DNA of 64,000 bases from positions 1 through 64,000 of the forward strand of contig SAXG01000099.1 in NCBI GenBank assembly GCA_012932865.1. The letters run 5' to 3'. This document shows positions 58,701 to 64,000 of the stretch, piece by piece. The first letter of the stretch is position 1. Each line of letters starts with the position of its first letter. Source of the stretch: Amylostereum areolatum. Taxonomy: Eukaryota; Basidiomycota; Agaricomycetes; Russulales; Stereaceae. Position numbers and translations under genes: made by a program. The notes below the pieces were generated by a model. It saw nothing but the letters and a program-made list of their open reading frames with translations, was not told where the DNA came from and ran no database searches.

Positions 58701-58898
58701 GCTGGGAGCAGCAAAGACGTCGACGAGGCCGACATGAATGTCCTTGAGGCGCGTGTTGGCCTTGTCGGTGGCGAAGAGCTTGCGAAGCGCGGCCTCGTCG
58801 TCGAGAGAAGGTTGTAGGACGTCGTCGAGAGAGACGGGGCCTTTAGGAAGGGTGGAGAGATGAGATAAAAACGCGGCGGCCTCTGAGTTCTGCGACAT
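52757..58898 (-). CDS. large ankyrin-repeat protein with nucleotidyltransferase-like head
   Basis: About twelve minus-strand exons. Those fixed by phase are 58898-58356, 58295-58199, 58116-57842, 57787-57472, 57421-57330, 57279-57200, 57149-56025, 55965-54965 and 54908 onward. Further exons end at the stop at 52757; borders between about 54090 and 53650 are approximate. Total is roughly 1,800 residues. The head has SSDVDLFLYGMTQEQ at about residues 167-181, then VTCVRTKHTVSIY, YPYRCVQIVLRLYSSPAEIL, FDVDAPCCAYDGNRVW and VDVTRRSPSYEVRLAKY. From recall this block recurs in fungal and protist ankyrin proteins and resembles a nucleotidyltransferase fold (D-x-D in DVDLF). Ankyrin repeats follow (GRTPLHVAILCGQTAVAEAL, SSLHLAAQMGNVALVKKML, GYAILSGSLELVDVLLAAGA, STVLHVAVQNSSVATVPILI), interrupted by an Asp/Glu run near 56590-56680. 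A decayed partial copy lies at 16350-16760. The cellular role is unknown. Confidence 0.85.
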
Positions 58899-61254
58899 GG
58901 CGGGGGATGAGAGTGAAGAATCAGGTGGGGGTAGCGCATCCTTTTAAGCAAAAAACGGGCAAGTCCAGGCTCGGTTGCGCGCCGGCCGTGACAGTAGAAA
59001 GGAAGGGCATCGTGTACGTGGTGAGTAACTCGCTTAGGAAGTTCATGGGAGGACTTGGTAGAAATCAAGCCGCGTGCGTCGTCAGAAAAAGACGATCCGG
59101 GATTATGCACGGTTACCCACGCTTATAATCATCATTTTTGCCATTTTTTTGCCGGGGTCTTATAGCTGGGTATAAACTGTGCAACAGCATCGCTGTCACA
59201 TTGTCCACGGCTATAGCTCGCCGGCCGATGGACAATACTTGATTACGGCGGAGGTCGAGTCCCCGTGTAACCGGACATAGGCCGTCTAGGCAAGTCTTAA
59301 AATGCCATATCATCTGCCGTCCAGAAGATCTCAATCGGTTACAACCCGCCATCCAGAAGATCTCAATCGGTTACAACTCGCTGTCCAGAAGATCTCAACC
59401 GGTTACAACAGAGAATAGATCAACTTGGGTAGCATGCATAATGATTTCAATATTCTTCTACTACAATACTCAAATCATCCTGCCCGCTCTTCAGATCTCA
59501 GATCTCAGACTTCAGCTACCACCTAACTTATATATATTCAGCATGATCAACGAGTAGAGCGTAACAAAATATATTATGCTTTGACAACTAATTGTGTACG
59601 ATCTAAGAGATTACATGTATTAATTATATTATAGATGGACCTCCAGCTCAGAGAAAGCAAGCGGAGCCAACGAGCGAGAGAACAGCCAGGAATAGCGAAG
59701 GCAGCAGCAGCAGAGGCAGGAGATTCATTGCACCTTGAATACATCAGGTATGGAGCAGGGGCTGAGGGAGAGGCTGAGCGCTGAGATGACTTGGGTGAGA
59801 GGAAGTCGGGAGTCAAGCGGGAGATGGGGGACAGTGCGCGCGCGCTCTGCTTTATATGCTCAGACAGGGTGACGAAGGGTGACGAGTTCATCACCGTGAC
59901 AGTGAGGCTAAGCCGGTGACGATGGGACCAGAACGAGACGCGTCGCGGCGAGACTCACTGTCGTGGACTCGAATGGCCTACCGACTGGAACATCGGCACG
60001 CCCTCGGTCCCGCCGCAGGCCACAGGGGAAGCAGGACTTAGCCGATTTTGAGGCATCCAGGACGTGTAGGTGGCGGTGGTGAGTGGGGGATTCGAGGATG
60101 GTGCGGAGGGTGTACTATACAGTGTTAGTTTGTCTCATGCATCACAGTTGAGTCGACGTACTAGAGGACCCACTCACGGGGCTTGCTTACTCGAAACCAT
60201 GGAATGACAAGGGATGGACCTGAAGGGGGTGACTCGTTAGACGGCTTTAAAATCAGCATAAGGGAAAAGTGTATGTGCTCGTACCTGCATTACAATTGCG
60301 TCGAGGGAGTGGTATACACGACGACAACGCGTTGTTGCGAGACAAGACGAGGTTTACACGCGTTGACATAGATTGATGACGAAGCAAGGCCGAGATTACA
60401 GCCGAGAACAACCCGGGTTGGGACATAATAACTAGCTTATAATCAGGTTATGATGAGACGTTTGCCAAATTTGATTATAATCCCGGTCGCCTTTTTCTGA
60501 CGGTCGCCACGCTCCCCGATACCTTCCTTTTTTGGATTGCGGGCGCTTAATATTTCTCAAAATTCGTCGAAGTCGTGACTCGATTCTACTCCGTCTTATG
60601 CAAATTACCGCCACTGTAGGTACGAACTCCCGCACTCGTGGGTGAACGCAGGGACCACGTCTTATTTTTCACCCACGAGATTCAATCGATTGTGTGTCTG
60701 TATGACTCCGTCCCACCTGTTCTGTGTGAAGAGAAACCCGCCTCATTGCGCGCTGAGCATTTTTCGACATTAATCACAGAGTCAATCGGTGGCTGAAAGG
60801 GTCTAATGGAAGACTGCAGGCGATCGCGAGGATGATTTTTCTTGATGATCAAAAGAACGCCTCAGTCCGAGCCCCGATCCTGGCTGGAGGGTAGGGACTG
60901 CGCCTGTAAACGGCTTGCGAGCGCTTAACTGAATTCAGAGACTGTCATAAATTATCACGTACTAAACATGGCAGCGGTCGATTGCGCGAGAGGGTGCAGT
61001 ATCTAACCGTACATTATTCAGGCTGAGAGACGATCTGACGATTGAACTTGGTGACTAGTACTCCACCTATCGAGTGCACGACCGTTTTGTTCACCGTTCA
61101 CGGATGTACGTCGAACGACTCAAGCCCCTACAGCAGCGACATGCCCACAAACAATTTTGTCCGTCGTGTTTCAGTCATCATAAATCTGTGGGTGGTAAAA
61201 TCACTCACGAATTCATAAAGATCAGGTAGAGAGGAGCGCACATCCCGCCACCCA
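58899..61254. other. no gene recognised
   Basis: The first 200 bp probably form the ankyrin gene promoter. The rest contains a 32-bp tandem repeat (listed separately), an AT-rich stretch at 59500-59640 and no supported coding region. Confidence 0.4.
59319..59410 (+). repeat. 32-bp tandem repeat, three copies
   Basis: Three copies of a 32-bp unit containing tccagaagatctcaatcggt start at 59320, 59352 and 59384. The third has one change (aaccggt). No coding meaning seen. Confidence 0.9.
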
Positions 61255-61790
61255 TCATCGAGTTGACGGCATGCGCGTGTACAGGTTCGCAAGTGCCTGC
61301 GTCGTCCCCCCTGACGCCGCGCCAGTCTGGGGCGTGACTGAGGCCTGATTAAACCTTTGGCTGGTGAATACGGCTGTGTTCCCACCAGTGAATCCAGCTC
61401 CAGCCCCGCCGGTAAATTTGAACCCACCGTGGCCCCCACCACCGACACCGCCGCCGCCACCACCACGACCGACTGGGACGGCACCGTAGACATTGGCACC
61501 ACCGTCCAGCTCACGCTATACCCGGGGTTGTGCGAGCTTTACATTGATCTAGAACAAAGAAAATCACATGAGCACACGCTGTACAACAGTGGGGAGCGTG
61601 GAGAGTATATCATCTTCCCGTCGAGAAAGGGCGTGACGTCCGTATGCTCGGACGAGATGAACGTGAACCCGAAACCCTTGCTCTTACCCGTTTCCCGATC
61701 CAGCATGGCCGTCGACATTTTGCCAAACTGCGAGAAGAACGACGGGGCCTCCGATGAACGGCTTGGTCGCACGCTAGGGCGATTGCCTTG
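61255..61790 (-). pseudogene. RRM plus Gly-rich fragment, Hrp1/Nab4- or hnRNP-like
   Basis: The minus strand reads FFSQFGKMSTAMLDRETGKS, then KGFGFTFISSEHTDVTPFLD and GKMI. KGFGFTFI fits the RNP1 consensus of RNA-recognition motifs, and FFxQFG and DRETGKSKGFGF are typical of the second RRM of Hrp1/Nab4 and related hnRNP proteins. After an intron-like gap ending in ctag it continues INVKLAQPR, which fits the end of the same RRM, then a stop. Still in frame after the stop comes a Gly-rich tail (VGRGGGGGGVGGGG). The first RRM and the start of the second are missing, the expected GT donor after GKMI is absent, and the stop breaks the frame. It is therefore a truncated pseudogene. The intact parent is not in this window. 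Confidence 0.68.
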
Positions 61791-62862
61791 ATTTTTTCTA
61801 ACTTATAGTTCAGAGGTGGGAATGCAACTAGGAGGGTCGACTTTTCAGCTCGTTAAAGTGTGCAGATTGGTAGGTGCAAAAATCTGCAAACCGATTGTGC
61901 TAAGTTGCACTCAGCATGTCCATCCAGAAACGAACGCGCACTCTTGAGTTTTCGCTCGCTTTACCGTTACGCAGTACATTGCTGGATATAAGCCTCGGAT
62001 CCCATGCGAACGGGTGCACCGGGGGTATGCGATGCCAGACTGTTCCGATGCTGTCGAAAGACTCAAAGAGGTGCGAGAGGCAACGGGGCGTAAGTTGATC
62101 ATGTGACGTCTAGTGCTTACGGTCTGTCGGACCGAGGATTCTTTGTAAGTATACCCATACACCTATTACAAGATAACGTAGTAGATCTCCCACGATTTGA
62201 AGATAACGCTTCCAGCGTAGGCAACGCGCGCCGGCCTTCCTCGACGACTCCCACATGTTCTTCAGCACCTCCCGCATGGCCTTTCTATTTATACAGACCG
62301 TCGACGATGCATCGCATGGCTTAGAGGCTGGCAACACTGCGAAGCCCTATGTTCCGGCCGGGCCCCCACAATTCCGAACTGCAGGAAGGGATTCGAGGAC
62401 CGGACGATGCATATGGATGGTTTGGGGTTTGGGCCGTCGGGTTTGTAGATGAAGGCCAGAGGTCAGAGCAGGATGTGGAAGTATCAAGGTGTGGGCTCAG
62501 ACCGCTTTCATGAACGCACCCGTCTGAGACCTCTTGAGCAGAAAGAGCGTTCAAGACTCTTCAAGTTCGAAAGCCGTAGCACTTCCAAACGCGAAGCCCC
62601 ATTCGACCCGGAACTTCCCCCCGGCTACTTCTTCCAACAACGGCCCATATGGTTCCGGTCGCAATGCGAGCATGCAGAAGTTGGCCCGTATGGAATGGAC
62701 AACCCCGACCGTCGACTTCTGAACTCCGGGCGGTCTAAGACATCACGACCAAGATGGGATCACATCGCACCCGCGCGTACACACAAGCGTGCCCAAATAT
62801 AAATATACAGCGGCAACGATTCCTTCCACCCCCTCCCACCTCTCATCCATTCGCCCACGGTC
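61791..62862. other. no gene recognised
   Basis: Open frames at 62449-62802 and 62534-62722 overlap in different frames and show no family motif, though the Ser/Asn-rich one (SSSSKAVALPNAKPHSTRN) could be a decayed exon. The last 100 bp form the likely promoter of the carboxypeptidase gene. Confidence 0.4.
62796..62808 (+). promoter_or_regulatory. possible TATA box of the carboxypeptidase gene
   Basis: The sequence aaatataaatata lies about 55-65 bp upstream of the ATG at 62863 and is followed by a CT-rich leader. Sequence and position only. Confidence 0.4.
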
Positions 62863-64000
62863 ATGGTGCGACTTACCTCGCTTCTGACGCTCGCTGGCGG
62901 CTTTCTGGCATTGGCGGAGGCGCGCTTGGTGACGCCCCTACAGATGAACGCGATGCGAAGGGATGCCGTGGCGCGTGTGAACAGCGCTCGAAGGATTGCT
63001 GAGGTGAACACGACCGCCACGGTAAAAAACATCACGTTTGCGAACCCGAAAGCCTCAGGTGAGCCCCGTCTCCTGTTCGTGTGTGACGTCGTACTCACTG
63101 TTAGGCAGAATACTATGTCGATGGGTCGAGCATTCCGCTGGTGGATTTCGACGTCGGACCGTCGTGGGCAGGGCTCATCCCAATCAGCGGGAACGCGAGC
63201 GAGACGCGTGAGGTGAGCTCTGGCCGTTTGTTTTACAAGCAAGGTGGCTGACCGCGGCTTCGTAATAGCTATTCTTCTGGTTCTTCCCGCCCGGTCCCGA
63301 GGGCAGCCTCGACGACATCATCTTTTGGACGAATGGGGGACCGGGGTGCAGTTCTCTCGACGGTTCTTTCAAGGAGAATGGGGTGCGTCGATTCGTCTGT
63401 TTCGCGCGACTGTTTTCACCACTGACGGGAAGTCGTGTGCAGCCATTTACGTGGGGAACGGGCTTGGCGAAGCCGACACAGAACGAATTCAGCTGGACAA
63501 ACCTGTCGAGTGTGCTGTACATCGAACAGCCCGTCGGGACTGGGTTCACTCAAGGTGTGCCCGATGCGCAGGTGAGTAGGAGGGCCCGATTGCTACTGTG
63601 CGTTGCTAATAGCTGGATTTTTTTCGTTGGATAGAATGAGGATGACGTTGCAGCCCAGGTCGTCGGTTTCATGCAGCAGTTCCTGGAAGTGTTCTCCGAG
63701 CTGAAGGGGAAGAATTTGTATATCTCTGGCGAGAGTGTAAGCTGTCATTTCACCAGTGGAATCTTCGCTGACTTGTCGTTGCAGTATGCCGGGATGTATG
63801 TGCCTTGTAAGTGCGCTTGATTGCCCTTGAGACTACGTGTCGAATGACACCATGCTTTCCCAGACATCGCGAACTACATTTACGAGAACTCTGGTTCGCT
63901 TGACTTGAACCTTAAGGGAATATGGGTCAGCGATCGTACGTCCCTCTCCTTTCTACGTCGGAAACCGTCTCTGACCCATAGATCTTCCTTCAGCTGTCTT
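62863..64000 (+). CDS. secreted serine carboxypeptidase (peptidase family S10), 5' part
   Basis: Exons 62863-63058, 63109-63212, 63269-63382, 63443-63571, 63635-63736, 63784-63805, 63864-63935 and 63982 onward join with agreeing phases; the gene runs off the window end. The protein starts with a signal peptide ([20 protein letters not shown]). S10 landmarks follow in order: [20 protein letters not shown]; the oxyanion-site motif [46 protein letters not shown]; and the catalytic serine motif ISGESYAGMYVP, split by an intron between S and Y. Family members remove C-terminal residues from peptides in acidic compartments or outside the cell. The Asp and His of the triad lie downstream, beyond the window. 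A role in extracellular protein breakdown is inferred from the signal peptide. All visible key residues are present. Confidence 0.93.

Noticed and set aside
59319..59410. CRISPR-like or regulatory array from the 32-bp repeats
   Set aside because: The units are directly adjacent with no spacers; a simple tandem repeat explains them.
1..64000. Secondary-metabolite cluster, mating-type locus or defence system
   Set aside because: I found no polyketide or peptide synthase, terpene cyclase, P450, homeodomain or pheromone receptor gene, and no set of genes pointing to one shared pathway.

Overview
The window looks like nuclear DNA of a filamentous basidiomycete, most likely an Agaricomycete such as a wood-decay polypore. 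The genes are broken by many short introns of about 48-65 bp with GT..AG ends. There are no operons or ribosome binding sites. The protein families are typical of mushroom-forming fungi: an F-box protein with the usual Agaricomycete layout, fungal WD40 proteins, a large ankyrin protein with a nucleotidyltransferase-like head, and an S10 carboxypeptidase. Most exon boundaries below were worked out by hand from splice signals and reading-phase agreement. No database search was possible.

Layout. 1-5.9 kb: a decayed HAM1-like gene fragment and a small coiled-coil/RING gene (RING-1). 5.9-10.9 kb: a 5.06-kb segment that occurs again, almost identical, at 43.3-48.3 kb; its first 1.3 kb also occurs inverted at 34.1-35.5 kb. 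It carries a broken remnant of the elongation factor gene SPT6 and a small intact-looking gene on the opposite strand. 13.3-15.2 kb: WD40-1. 16.3-18.3 kb: a pseudogene piece of the ankyrin gene at 52.8-58.9 kb, then a 312-codon gene with a tandemly duplicated exon. 20.2-20.9 kb: a 198-bp in-frame minisatellite. 22-28.3 kb: an inverted repeat pair flanking an AT-hook gene; the right arm is split by about 1.36 kb that carries the 5' end of a KDEL-receptor (ERD2) gene. 28.8-29.1 kb: a cluster of AGCGCT palindromes. 29.1-32.9 kb: an unknown gene, RING-2 and an unknown gene. 36.2-38.2 kb: F-box gene. 40.1-42.9 kb: WD40-2 and, divergently, a small membrane protein with an 18-bp exon. 51.3-52.0 kb: unknown gene. 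52.8-58.9 kb: the ankyrin gene. 61.3-61.8 kb: an RRM pseudogene. 62.9 kb to the end: the 5' part of a secreted serine carboxypeptidase.

The genes do not form a visible pathway. Two themes stand out. First, lineage-specific gene pairs lie within tens of kilobases of each other: RING-1/RING-2, with two internal exons of identical length, and WD40-1/WD40-2, both with a mini-exon and a C-terminal membrane segment. Second, the window holds many broken pieces of conserved eukaryotic genes (SPT6, ERD2, HAM1-like, Hrp1/Nab4-type RRM, ankyrin), in part inside duplicated or inserted segments. This suggests an active duplication and fragment-shuffling region rather than a defence or biosynthetic system. 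I saw no tRNA, rRNA, CRISPR array or complete transposase gene.
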